From contig NZ_FUYB01000001.1 in assembly GCF_900167255.1 (NCBI RefSeq), positions 27,632-91,631 of the forward strand: DNA of 64,000 bases, given 5' to 3'. Source of the DNA: Thiothrix eikelboomii. Its GTDB lineage: Bacteria; Pseudomonadota; Gammaproteobacteria; Thiotrichales; Thiotrichaceae. Position numbers and translations under genes: made by a program. Positions 29,088-37,399 of the stretch are shown piece by piece (the stretch's first letter is position 1; every line of letters begins with the position of its first letter). Below the pieces are notes generated by a model. That model searched no databases, was not told the origin of the DNA, and saw only the letters and a program-made list of their open reading frames with translations.

Positions 29088-29117
29088 GTTAATAAATTTG
29101 TTAATAGATTAGTTAAT
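29088..29117 (+). promoter_or_regulatory. Three GTTAAT repeats at exact 12-bp spacing
   Basis: GTTAAT occurs at 29088, 29100 and 29112 with 12-bp phasing, ending 30 bases before the DUF3108 gene. The region is AT-rich and could form the promoter and a regulator site. No known factor is assigned. Confidence 0.35.
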
Positions 29118-29147
29118 TAAAACGATTAAAAATGCAGGATATCTAGC

Positions 29148-29852
29148 ATGTTCAAACAACGACCTGTTTTAGTGATAGCGGGCGCTTTGAGCTTTACGAG
29201 TTTGCCAGCACTCGCAGCGCCCTTAGCCTTTCAAGCCACCTATAGTGTCGCTAACTCCGGCTTGACGGTCGGCGAAACTCAGACCAGCTTGAGTTACCAA
29301 GCTGCAGGCTACACTTTTCAAAAAATCACCAAAGCGAATGGCGTCGCTGCCTTAATTAGCGGTGACTCTTTGACTGAACGCAGTGTAGGTTTAAAACAAG
29401 GGGATAAACTGCAAACTCAGCAATATCTGTATCAACACAAAAGTCGCCGCAAGGCAAAACAAGATCAATACCAGTTTACTAGTGCGACAGAAATCAAAGG
29501 CAAACTCGACCAGACAGCTTATACGCTTAAAGTCCCCAAGAACACGATTGATCCCGCGCTCATTGAGCTGCGCCTAATGGAGGATGTGGCGGCGAATCGT
29601 CCCTTGAATTATTCGATCACGGAACGCGGCAAACTAAAAACCTATCAATTTCAGCGCTTAGGCAAGGAAACTATTACGACCCCACTGGGGCAATATGCTT
29701 GCGAAAAGGTGAAAATGACTCGTGATAATGGTGAGCGGCAAACAACTTTATGGCTAGCTCCTGAACTTGATTATGTAGCTGCCCAAATTCAGCATAATGA
29801 AAAGGGCAATATCACTGAAGCGCAACTCACTCATTATCAAGCTAAACACTAG
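29148..29852 (+). CDS. Periplasmic DUF3108 protein
   Basis: A 234-residue exported protein. The signal peptide ends near LPALA-AP. The mature part fits DUF3108, a family of unknown function predicted as an all-beta, possibly lipid- or polysaccharide-handling fold. It opens LAFQATYSVANSGLTVGE and has a later TPLGQYACEKVKMTRD stretch. TLWLAPELDYVAAQI is the typical end motif of the family. It is a single gene between btuB's leader and the convergent cys operon, and ends in a shared hairpin. No enzymatic residues can be named. Confidence 0.78.
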   Translation: MFKQRPVLVIAGALSFTSLPALAAPLAFQATYSVANSGLTVGETQTSLSYQAAGYTFQKITKANGVAALISGDSLTERSVGLKQGDKLQTQQYLYQHKSRRKAKQDQYQFTSATEIKGKLDQTAYTLKVPKNTIDPALIELRLMEDVAANRPLNYSITERGKLKTYQFQRLGKETITTPLGQYACEKVKMTRDNGERQTTLWLAPELDYVAAQIQHNEKGNITEAQLTHYQAKH

Positions 29853-29868
29853 CATTCAAAAACGAATC

Positions 29869-29892
29869 GAATCGTCACTCAAATGACGATTC
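29869..29892. terminator. Hairpin between DUF3108 gene and cysN
   Basis: GAATCGTCA (29869-29877) pairs perfectly with TGACGATTC (29884-29892) around a 6-base loop, between convergent genes. It lies 17 bases beyond the DUF3108 stop and 32 bases beyond the cysN stop. Confidence 0.6.
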
Positions 29893-29924
29893 TCGAGCTA
29901 GATACCCTGAATTCTAACGGGTGA

Positions 29925-31202
29925 TCAGGCGGCAAGCTTAGTGATCATCCCCGCGCCCACCGTGTTATTCGTACTTTCGTCAATGATAATAAAAGCACCC
30001 GTGCCACGATTATCTACATACGGGTCTGTCAATAAAGGTTGGGCTAATTTAAAACTGACTTGGGCAATATCATTCATCTGTAAGCGCTCAGCGGATTGAC
30101 GATCTAGAGTATTAATATCGACCCGCCATTCAATCGCCGCGACTTTTGCTTTGGTTTCGCGGGTCGTGTGGCGAATTAGATAAGTCCGCGCACGATCTAA
30201 GGGGGCTTCTGCTAACCAACACACCGTCGCATTCACTTGCTTGGTTTGGGTCGGTACAGCCTCAGTTTTCACAATCATATCCCCACGGGAAATATCAATT
30301 TCATCCGTGAGCAATAAAGTCACTGACTGCTCTGTGATCGCTTCACGCAAAGCCTTGCCACCTAATTCAATCGCTTTCACTAGGCTAGTACGACCGGAAG
30401 GTAATACCGTGACTGCATCACCGACTTGAATACTGCCAGACTCCACTCGCCCCATAAACCCTCGATAATCGTGGAGTTCTGGATTGGTCGAGTCTTGTGG
30501 GCGGCACACATACTGCACAGGAAAACGGAAAGGCTCATCATGCTCAGTGTGAGCAGCCGGAGCAGCCTCCAAAATCTCCATTAAAGTATCGCCCTCGTAC
30601 CAAGCTAACTTCTCACCACGATCCACCACCATATCGCCCTTCAAGGCAGATAATGGGATAAAACGGACATCTTCAATCCCTAATTGCTGAGCAAAGGCTA
30701 AATAATCGGCTTTAATGGCTTCAAAGCGGGCTTGGCTATAATCCACCAAGTCCATCTTATTCACCGCAACTACCAAATGCGGAATGCCTACTAAGTGCGC
30801 TAAATAAGAATGCCGCCGAGTTTGTGGTTGTACGCCTTTACGTGCATCAATCAAGATAATCGCAAGATTCGCGGTTGAGGCTGCCGTCACCATATTACGG
30901 GTGTACTGCTCATGCCCTGGGGCATCAGCAATAATAAATTTGCGTGTCCCCGTTGAGAAATAGCGGTAAGCGACATCAATCGTAATACCCTGCTCGCGCT
31001 CAGCTTGTAAGCCGTCGGTGAGCAGCGATAAATCCACTTCTTGCATCCCACGCTTGAGTGAGGTCTTTTCAATCGCACTTAAGGTATCAGCCAGAATCGC
31101 TTTAGAATCAAATAATAAGCGCCCAATCAAGGTACTTTTACCATCATCCACGCTGCCACAGGTTAAGAAACGCAGCAAGCCGTGATCTTCAATCAATTGC
31201 AT
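29925..31202 (-). CDS. cysN: Sulfate adenylyltransferase subunit 1 (GTPase)
   Basis: The GTP-hydrolysing regulatory subunit of ATP sulfurylase, which with CysD makes adenosine 5'-phosphosulfate from sulfate. It is an EF-Tu-like GTPase of 425 residues with the P-loop GSVDDGKS (16-23), DAPGHEQYTRNM (G3) and NKMD (G4), followed by beta-barrel domains. It is shorter than CysN-CysC fusions, so no APS kinase domain is attached. The start codon follows directly after the cysD stop, giving tight coupling. Besides assimilation, APS-forming enzymes can serve sulfur oxidation in reverse, but the CysDN type is normally assimilatory. Confidence 0.95.
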   Translation of the reverse strand: MQLIEDHGLLRFLTCGSVDDGKSTLIGRLLFDSKAILADTLSAIEKTSLKRGMQEVDLSLLTDGLQAEREQGITIDVAYRYFSTGTRKFIIADAPGHEQYTRNMVTAASTANLAIILIDARKGVQPQTRRHSYLAHLVGIPHLVVAVNKMDLVDYSQARFEAIKADYLAFAQQLGIEDVRFIPLSALKGDMVVDRGEKLAWYEGDTLMEILEAAPAAHTEHDEPFRFPVQYVCRPQDSTNPELHDYRGFMGRVESGSIQVGDAVTVLPSGRTSLVKAIELGGKALREAITEQSVTLLLTDEIDISRGDMIVKTEAVPTQTKQVNATVCWLAEAPLDRARTYLIRHTTRETKAKVAAIEWRVDINTLDRQSAERLQMNDIAQVSFKLAQPLLTDPYVDNRGTGAFIIIDESTNNTVGAGMITKLAA

Positions 31203-32132
31203 TTAGAAGTACCCCTCTTTCTTGCGTTGTTCCATCGCCGCTTCACTGGCTTGATCATCTAAACGGGTAGCACCGCGCTCAGTAATGGTCGTGGTTGCAG
31301 TTTCAGCAATAATCTTTTCAACACTATCGGCAGCCGATTCCACCGGAGCCGTACAGGTAATATCACCAACAGTACGGAAGCGAACTTGCAGATTCACAAT
31401 TGCTTCACCTGCTTTCGCGGGAGTTAACTCAGTCACAGGTACAATCGAACCTTGACGACGTACAATCGGCCGTTGATGCGCGAAATAAATACTCGGTAAC
31501 TCTAAACCTTCGCGTTGGATGTATTGCCATACATCTAACTCCGTCCAATTAGAGATCGGGAAGGCACGAATATTTTCACCTTTGTGAGCGCGGGCATTGT
31601 ATAAATCCCATAACTCAGGGCGTTGGTTTTTAGGATCCCACTGCCCAAACTCATCCCGAAAGCTCATAATCCGTTCTTTAGCCCGCGCTTTTTCTTCATC
31701 ACGCCGTGCGCCACCGATGCAAGCATCAAAACCAAATTCTTCAATCGCTTCTAATAAAGTCACCGATTGATGCTTATTGCGTGATTCGTTTTCGTGCTTC
31801 AACACCACTGTGCCACGCTGCATAGAATCTTCGACCGAACGCACAATCAAGCGCTCGCCTAATTCAGCAGCACGCTGATCACGGAAATCAGTGACTTCCT
31901 TATAATTATGCCCCGTATCAATATGCATCAATGGAAAGGGAAAACGCCCCGGGCGAAATGCCTTCTCAGCAATCCGCAACAGGCAGATAGAGTCTTTACC
32001 ACCGGAGAATAACAGCACTGGGTTAGCGCATTGTCCGGCAACCTCACGCATAATATGGATTGCCTCTGCTTCCAGCCAATCGAGATGCGGTAAAGTTTTT
32101 AATTGTGTCTGTTGTCGATTGAACAGCATCAT
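31203..32132 (-). CDS. cysD: Sulfate adenylyltransferase subunit 2
   Basis: The catalytic subunit of heterodimeric ATP sulfurylase. It is an N-type ATP pyrophosphatase of 309 residues with the PP-loop SGGKDS at 43-48, GGARRDEEKARAKER and the RFRTVGDITCT region typical of CysD. Two consecutive ATG codons (32132 and 32129) follow an AAGGAT site; either could serve. It is first in a two-gene operon with cysN. It is unrelated by position to the PAPS-reductase-like SspD gene at 18725, though both belong to the same superfamily. Confidence 0.95.
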   Translation of the reverse strand: MMLFNRQQTQLKTLPHLDWLEAEAIHIMREVAGQCANPVLLFSGGKDSICLLRIAEKAFRPGRFPFPLMHIDTGHNYKEVTDFRDQRAAELGERLIVRSVEDSMQRGTVVLKHENESRNKHQSVTLLEAIEEFGFDACIGGARRDEEKARAKERIMSFRDEFGQWDPKNQRPELWDLYNARAHKGENIRAFPISNWTELDVWQYIQREGLELPSIYFAHQRPIVRRQGSIVPVTELTPAKAGEAIVNLQVRFRTVGDITCTAPVESAADSVEKIIAETATTTITERGATRLDDQASEAAMEQRKKEGYF

Positions 32133-32371
32133 GCTAATCCTTCAAAACTTCTTAATGCGGTGTAGTATCCGCGATCTTTTAAAGCGAAAAAAGTGATATA
32201 TTCCGATATGAAAATCTCTAAAAAAGATATTCATTCGGTTGGCTATAGCCTACTACTTTTCCTGAATTGTTGCTATGCACAATAGATCGACTGTTGCGGT
32301 GTAGCCACAAAAGGAAACCATACTCATGCTGAATAGGTAGTGGACTCCCTACGGAGTTCTAGCTTTGCACA

Positions 32372-32935
32372 TCAAGCTGTTAAGTATTGAGAATAATTAG
32401 CAATTTTTTGGCTTAGGCGCTGAGCGAGTAAAGCATGCGCGCTGTGCAAATGGTCATAGATCACTTGTGCCTCTGCTTGATAAGCCAGCTTACGCTCATA
32501 AGTCCAATGTGCAGGGGGAGCTGATAAATTATTAATCCGATCTGCCAATTTGACGACCCACACTTCTTTGGGTTGCTGCTGAATGCGTTGTAGTGAATCC
32601 AGCATTTGCTCGGTACGTGGCAAATCTGGATTTTTACTTAGAGCGGCTACTCCATCAGCAATTTTCTGCCCAAACTCAGCCACCAGTTCAGGATAAGTAC
32701 GTGGGGTATCCTCCAAAACGTCATGAAGCAAAGCGCATTGCAGAGCATAATCAAACTCCAAACCTTGCTGCTCAGTGACTAAGCCATGCATGAGTTCCAT
32801 TGCCACTGCACCGACATGCGCCAGATAATCCATCCGCAAACCTTCAACAGGGGTTGAATAAGTTTGCCCGTGATGAGCCACGGCAGCATATTCCCATGCT
32901 TTAGTAAAAAGATCTTGTGACCATAAGTTAGGCAT
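32372..32935 (-). CDS. HD-domain hydrolase, MESH1/SAH-like
   Basis: A small 187-residue HD-family protein matching the hydrolase half of RelA/SpoT proteins. Motifs in order are AHHGQ (20-24), YLAHVGAVAMEL with His40, LLHDVLEDT (His71-Asp72, Glu75-Asp76) and VKLADRINNL (Asp132). The E-D pair after H-D and the ADRINNL motif are those of Mn-dependent ppGpp or NADPH phosphatases of the MESH1/small alarmone hydrolase type. There is no synthetase domain. It probably breaks down (p)ppGpp or a related nucleotide. It is a single gene on the leftward strand upstream of cysD, 239 bp away. Confidence 0.72.
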   Translation of the reverse strand: MPNLWSQDLFTKAWEYAAVAHHGQTYSTPVEGLRMDYLAHVGAVAMELMHGLVTEQQGLEFDYALQCALLHDVLEDTPRTYPELVAEFGQKIADGVAALSKNPDLPRTEQMLDSLQRIQQQPKEVWVVKLADRINNLSAPPAHWTYERKLAYQAEAQVIYDHLHSAHALLAQRLSQKIANYSQYLTA

Positions 32936-33250
32936 GATGTTTTTCCTTGTATCTATTCCTACCTAGGAAAATAGTATATCAAGAACAGCAGCGGCAGATT
33001 CAATTGAGGACTCATAACTGTTGAGCCTCAGATGAGCTAGTTCAAGCCTTAGTCTAGAACCGACTTTCTTGACACACTCTAAACAACTGTTGATGCAAAC
33101 GGATGGAGGCACACAAGCCTTGTTTCACGGCTTAGGGTGAGTGCAGCACGGCAGAAAGACAAGGGTGTGTTTCGCACTTGTGTGGCCTGAAATAGAGTGG
33201 GACAATGGGCGCCGATTCTATCCACGATTCATCACTTAATTGAGGCGGTC
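32936..33250. other. Intergenic region without a gene
   Basis: 315 bases between divergent genes. It should hold the leftward promoter of the HD hydrolase and the rightward promoter of the tmp-like cluster. A TTGACA hexamer occurs at 33069-33074 on the plus strand, but no good -10 box lies 17 bases downstream. No strong dyad, riboswitch or small gene is seen. Confidence 0.5.
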
Positions 33251-34426
33251 ATGATGTCAGCCTATACGTTTGAAGTTCGCCCTACCCCGACCCGAGTTGA
33301 ATTATGGGTCAGGATGCCAAACCAAACGCCTACCTATATCCCTGCTTTATGGCTACGTACCCGCAGCGAAGCCCCTGAAGAACGTGATCTAAGCACACGC
33401 CAGCGCTTAATCAACCCCCATCTGCTAGCCACAGATCTTGAATTAACACAGGCGCTGATCAGCGGAGATGCTTTGCGACTTCAGTTTAGTGATGGCTTGT
33501 CCACCACTTTGTCTCTCCAACGCCTGACCCGCGATCTTACTCTAGATGACGAATGCCCCCAGAGCATCGCTTGGCGCACAGCCGACTGGCAAACAACAGA
33601 GCAGGCTACTCAGGTTCAACGCCCTTTGCCACGTTATGACTGGCGTACCCTAACCCAAGACGAACCTTTCTTCAGGGCTTTAACCGACTTTATTCAATAC
33701 GGTTTTTTACTATTACACGATACCCCCACCGAACCTAGCAGTATCCTAACTATCGCCCGACGCTTTGGTTACTTACGTGAGACCAATTTCGGCCTACTGT
33801 TTGACGTGCACTCCATTCCACCTAGTGAGCAGGCTGACTTTAGTGATGACCTAGCCTATCGTGCTATCGCTTTAGCCCCGCATACCGATAATCCCTATCG
33901 CACGCCCGTACCCGGTATTCAGCTCTTGCACTGCCTTGAAAACCAAACTGATGGCGGTTATTCGACCTTAGTAGACAGTCTTGCGGTGTGCGCCCATTTA
34001 AAAACCGAAGACCCCGCTGGCTATGCGCTACTCACCACCATCCCGCTGCGTTTTGAATACCGTGGTAGCCAAGCTCAGCTGGTGAATGTCTGCCCCGTGA
34101 TTGAGCAGGATGGACGTGGACAGATGATCGGCGTGCATTTTAGCCCCCGCCTGTGCGACCTGCCACTGCTGGACGAAGCTAGCACGCGCCGACTCCAAGC
34201 GGCTTTGGGGCGGTTGAGCAGCCTATTTTCCGACCCCAGTTACGAATTACATTTTAAACTGATGCCGGGTGAGCTAATGATGTTTGACAATAATCGTGTC
34301 TTACACGGGCGCACGGCTTTTGACCCTACTCAAGGCAACCGCCATTTACAAGGCTGTTATATTGATCGTGATACACCACGCAGCCACTATCGGCGTTTAA
34401 GCCAACAGTTAAACCGCTCTCTATAG
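33251..34426 (+). CDS. TmpA-like 2-(trimethylamino)ethylphosphonate dioxygenase (gamma-butyrobetaine hydroxylase family)
   Basis: A 391-residue Fe(II)/2-oxoglutarate dioxygenase of the gamma-butyrobetaine hydroxylase/TauD superfamily. A small N-terminal domain precedes the double-stranded beta-helix. The iron facial triad is His211-x-Asp213 (PHTDNPYRTP) and His352 (RVLHGR). The gene downstream encodes a PhnZ/TmpB-type HD oxygenase, and that pairing distinguishes TmpA from carnitine-making enzymes. TmpA hydroxylates the carbon next to phosphorus in 2-(trimethylamino)ethylphosphonate. Two adjacent ATG codons (33251, 33254) follow a GAGG site; an upstream in-frame start at 33197 is less likely. 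Gamma-butyrobetaine hydroxylase is the main alternative. Confidence 0.72.
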   Translation: MMSAYTFEVRPTPTRVELWVRMPNQTPTYIPALWLRTRSEAPEERDLSTRQRLINPHLLATDLELTQALISGDALRLQFSDGLSTTLSLQRLTRDLTLDDECPQSIAWRTADWQTTEQATQVQRPLPRYDWRTLTQDEPFFRALTDFIQYGFLLLHDTPTEPSSILTIARRFGYLRETNFGLLFDVHSIPPSEQADFSDDLAYRAIALAPHTDNPYRTPVPGIQLLHCLENQTDGGYSTLVDSLAVCAHLKTEDPAGYALLTTIPLRFEYRGSQAQLVNVCPVIEQDGRGQMIGVHFSPRLCDLPLLDEASTRRLQAALGRLSSLFSDPSYELHFKLMPGELMMFDNNRVLHGRTAFDPTQGNRHLQGCYIDRDTPRSHYRRLSQQLNRSL

Positions 34427-34446
34427 GTTCGCACAAGGAGCACATT

Positions 34447-35019
34447 ATGCAAACCGTTGCCTTTACCCAAATGAAAGACGGTACTACTGAAGAGTACCAA
34501 TTTCTACGCAGTTTAGAGCACCGCTACATCCGTAGCTTACCGGAACGCCTCGAAGGTGCTTTACAAAGCTTAGGCAGTGGCTTACAAGGCTATCAAATCA
34601 GCCGCCTAGAGCACAGTTTACAAGCTGCGACCCGTGCAGAAGCAGACGGTGCAGACATCGACTATATCGTAGCTGCCTTATTACATGATTTAGGCGACGA
34701 ACTCGCCCCCGCCAATCACTCTCAGTTTGCTGCCAGCATTTTACGTCCCTATGTACGTGCTGAAGTGACTTGGGTCGTGGAAATGCATGGCTTGTTTCAA
34801 ATGCGTTACTACGCCCACCATTATGGCGATAATCCAGACGGTTACTTGGCCTATCAAGATCACCCTTGGTTTGTGGCATGCTGCCACTTTTGTGAGCGCT
34901 GGGATCAAGCCGCTTTTGACCCGAGTTATCCAACTAAGCCCTTGGCTTATTTCATGCCCATGCTGCGTGAGGTATTTAGCCGTACTGCTTTCGATCCGGC
35001 CATCTTACAAGCCCCCTAA
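34447..35019 (+). CDS. TmpB/PhnZ-like mixed-valent di-iron HD oxygenase
   Basis: A 190-residue HD-domain protein of the PhnZ group, which cleave the C-P bond of 1-hydroxyphosphonates with O2. The metal-binding pattern is SRLEHSLQ (His56), LLHDLGD (His80-Asp81), APANHS (His91) and a later histidine in the VVEMHGLFQ/YYAHHYG region, like PhnZ and TmpB. Paired with the TmpA-like dioxygenase it would turn 1-hydroxy-2-(trimethylamino)ethylphosphonate into glycine betaine and phosphate. The APANH motif after H-D matches TmpB-type proteins better than PhnZ. It starts 20 bases after tmpA behind an AAGGAG site. Confidence 0.75.
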   Translation: MQTVAFTQMKDGTTEEYQFLRSLEHRYIRSLPERLEGALQSLGSGLQGYQISRLEHSLQAATRAEADGADIDYIVAALLHDLGDELAPANHSQFAASILRPYVRAEVTWVVEMHGLFQMRYYAHHYGDNPDGYLAYQDHPWFVACCHFCERWDQAAFDPSYPTKPLAYFMPMLREVFSRTAFDPAILQAP

Positions 35020-35044
35020 ACCCATCGGGTAAGGAACCCTCAAC

Positions 35045-36466
35045 ATGCAAACCTTGCCTTCCTATCTCAACGGCCAATGGTTCATGCCTAGTGGCTCGAC
35101 CCTACCCGTTTACAATCCTGCTAATGCGAGCATCATCGCTGAACTTACTTTAGGTAACGCCTCCGATGCTCATCAAGCGATACAAGCGGCTAAGCAGGCT
35201 TTTCCTGCTTACGCCCAAACCACGCTGGCTGAACGTATCGGCTATCTAGAAGCCTTGCGTGCTGCTTATGCACGCCGCCGCCAAGACTTAGCTGATGCCA
35301 TCCGCCTCGAAATGGGTGCACCGGCTCAGTTCGCGCTGAATGCACAAGCTGAATCAGGCCTTGCCCATTTCGACGTGCATTTAAAAGCCTTGCGTGAATT
35401 CGCCTTTGAATACCGAGTTAATCAATCACAGATTGTGCATGAACCGATCGGCGTAGTGGCCTTGATCACTCCGTGGAATTGGCCGATGAATCAATTAGTG
35501 GTCAAAGTGCTTCCCGCCCTCGCCGCCGGTTGCACGATGATCGTCAAACCTAGTGAAATTGCGCCTTTGAGTGCGCAGATTTTTGCAGAAATCGTCGACG
35601 AAATAGGCCTACCACCCGGCGTATTTAATCTATTACACGGTGATGGCGAAGGTGTAGGACAAGCCTTGTCTAGGCACCCTGAAGTGGCGATGGTCTCATT
35701 CACTGGCTCAATGCGGGCAGGTGTTGCTATCAGCAAAGCAGCCGCTGATACTGTAAAGCGAGTAAGTTTAGAACTAGGCGGTAAATCACCCAACCTGATT
35801 TTACGCGATGCCGACCTCCCCAAAGCAATTACCCAAGCCGTGAACTACTGCATGAGTAACAGCGGCCAATCCTGTGATGCACCTTCACGTCTTTACGTCC
35901 CACTAGAGCACTATGCCGAAGCTCTACAACAAGCTAAGCTGGCGGCACTCGCACTCAAAGTAGGTGATCCACAAGCCGCTGATACGGACCTAGGCCCTGT
36001 GGTCAGCGCCTTGCAATACGAACGCATTCAACAATGGATTCAAATCGGTATCGACGAGGGTGCTAGTCTTGTCTGTGGGGGGCTTGGCAAACCAGCGGGA
36101 TTGGAACAAGGCTATTATGTAAAAACCACGGTGTTTGGCGATGTGCGCCAAGATATGCGGATTGCCCGTGAAGAAATTTTTGGCCCTGTCTTGGTCATCC
36201 TGCCTTATCAGGATGAAGAAGAGCTGATTCAACTGGCTAATGATAGCGATTACGGTTTGTCAGCCTATATCTCTAGTGCAGATCCTCAGCACGCTGCCCG
36301 TATTGCCCGCCGTTTACGGGCGGGTCAAGTACAATTGAACTACCCTGAATGGGATTTATACGCCCCCTTCGGTGGTTACAAGCAATCAGGCAACGGCCGT
36401 GAATATGCCCAATGGGGCTTACAGGATTTTCTCGAAACTAAAGCTATCATTGGCTATCCACACTAA
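35045..36466 (+). CDS. Aldehyde dehydrogenase of the tmp-like cluster
   Basis: A 473-residue NAD(P)+-dependent aldehyde dehydrogenase. The active-site glutamate is Glu243 (LELGGKSPN) and the nucleophile Cys277 (GQSCDAPSR), with NWPMNQ for substrate and cofactor contact. The unusual SCDAP after the cysteine departs from the common GQxCxA of betaine aldehyde dehydrogenases, so substrate is open. Downstream of TmpAB it might oxidise a side product such as an aldehyde from betaine breakdown or from phosphonate scission. It starts 26 bases after tmpB and belongs to the same operon. Confidence 0.82.
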   Translation: MQTLPSYLNGQWFMPSGSTLPVYNPANASIIAELTLGNASDAHQAIQAAKQAFPAYAQTTLAERIGYLEALRAAYARRRQDLADAIRLEMGAPAQFALNAQAESGLAHFDVHLKALREFAFEYRVNQSQIVHEPIGVVALITPWNWPMNQLVVKVLPALAAGCTMIVKPSEIAPLSAQIFAEIVDEIGLPPGVFNLLHGDGEGVGQALSRHPEVAMVSFTGSMRAGVAISKAAADTVKRVSLELGGKSPNLILRDADLPKAITQAVNYCMSNSGQSCDAPSRLYVPLEHYAEALQQAKLAALALKVGDPQAADTDLGPVVSALQYERIQQWIQIGIDEGASLVCGGLGKPAGLEQGYYVKTTVFGDVRQDMRIAREEIFGPVLVILPYQDEEELIQLANDSDYGLSAYISSADPQHAARIARRLRAGQVQLNYPEWDLYAPFGGYKQSGNGREYAQWGLQDFLETKAIIGYPH

Positions 36467-36490
36467 CTCGGTGCAGCACAAGGAACCGGC

Positions 36491-37390
36491 ATGAAATACG
36501 GATACATTGGTTTAGGCCATCTCGGCGGTCATTTGGCGGCAAGTTTGTTACGCGCTGGCTTTGAAGTCGTGGTACACGATAAAAACCCCGCCTTAGCACA
36601 CAGGCATCAGGAAGCTGGTGCGCAGTGGGCCGCTACCGTCGCAGAATTGGTGGCAGAGGTGGATGCAGTCATTACCTGCCTGCCTTCCCCAGCCGTGAGT
36701 GAAATGGTATTAGATGCCATGATCGCGGTGGGTAAACCCAACTTGCATTGGATCGAAATGTCCACCTTAGGGCGTGATATTATACTCGCTTTAGCAGCCA
36801 AAGCGGCAGCCAGTGGTATGCAGGTACTTGAATGCCCTGTTACAGGCGGCGTGCATTTAGCTGCGCAAGGAAAAATCACCGTGCTAGTAGGAGGCGAGGC
36901 TGATTTATTGGCTCAACATCGCCCAGCTTTGCAAGCGATGGGCGATAAAATTTTCCACATGGGTCCTTTAGGGAGTGCAGCGGTGATTAAAGTGATTACC
37001 AATATGCTCGCCTTTATTCATCTAGTCGCCGATGGTGAAGCCTTGATGCTGGCGCAACGAGGCGGTTTAGATCTAGCCCAAGCTTGGGCGGCTATTAGTG
37101 CCAGTAGTGGGAGCAGTTTTGTACACGAAACCGAGGGGCAACTCATCCTTAACGGCAGTTATGACATTGCTTTCACGATGGATCTAGCCTTGAAAGATCT
37201 CGGCTTTGCTGCCGACTACAGCCGTGATTTTGGTGTACCCCTACAACTAGCCAAACTCACTCACGACATCTTTCTGCAAGGCAAAGCGACCTATGGCGGG
37301 GATGCACAATCTACCCAGATCGTCAAATTACTCGAAGACGCTCTACAAACCGATCTGCGCGCACCGGGTTTTCCAGCGCGACTTGAATAA
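36491..37390 (+). CDS. NAD(P)-dependent beta-hydroxyacid dehydrogenase
   Basis: A 299-residue enzyme of the 3-hydroxyisobutyrate/tartronate-semialdehyde reductase family. The Rossmann motif GLGHLG is at residues 7-12, the substrate loop ECPVTGGVHLAAQGKITVLVGG is present, and the catalytic lysine is Lys167 (AAVIKVITNM). It is last in the tmp-like operon, 25 bases after the aldehyde dehydrogenase. Such enzymes interconvert semialdehydes and hydroxyacids; together with the aldehyde dehydrogenase it could handle a C3-C4 intermediate. No substrate can be assigned. It ends 9 bases before the convergent quinone-oxidoreductase gene. Confidence 0.8.
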   Translation: MKYGYIGLGHLGGHLAASLLRAGFEVVVHDKNPALAHRHQEAGAQWAATVAELVAEVDAVITCLPSPAVSEMVLDAMIAVGKPNLHWIEMSTLGRDIILALAAKAAASGMQVLECPVTGGVHLAAQGKITVLVGGEADLLAQHRPALQAMGDKIFHMGPLGSAAVIKVITNMLAFIHLVADGEALMLAQRGGLDLAQAWAAISASSGSSFVHETEGQLILNGSYDIAFTMDLALKDLGFAADYSRDFGVPLQLAKLTHDIFLQGKATYGGDAQSTQIVKLLEDALQTDLRAPGFPARLE

Positions 37391-37399
37391 GCGTTGGTT

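Noticed and set aside
29925-32132. CysN/CysD as part of the DNA phosphorothioation pathway
   Set aside because: They form a separate, standard two-gene operon 8 kb away and are ordinary ATP sulfurylase subunits.
32240-32249. GGCTATAGCC palindrome upstream of cysD
   Set aside because: It is a single short palindrome without a matching known regulator motif or second copy; chance is plausible.
32342-32359. Short hairpin after the HD hydrolase as a terminator
   Set aside because: The stem is only about 7 bp with a G-U pair and there is no T-tract on the minus strand.
33251-34426. Taurine dioxygenase TauD
   Set aside because: The length and N-terminal domain fit gamma-butyrobetaine hydroxylase/TmpA, and the next gene is a TmpB-like HD oxygenase rather than a Tau transporter.
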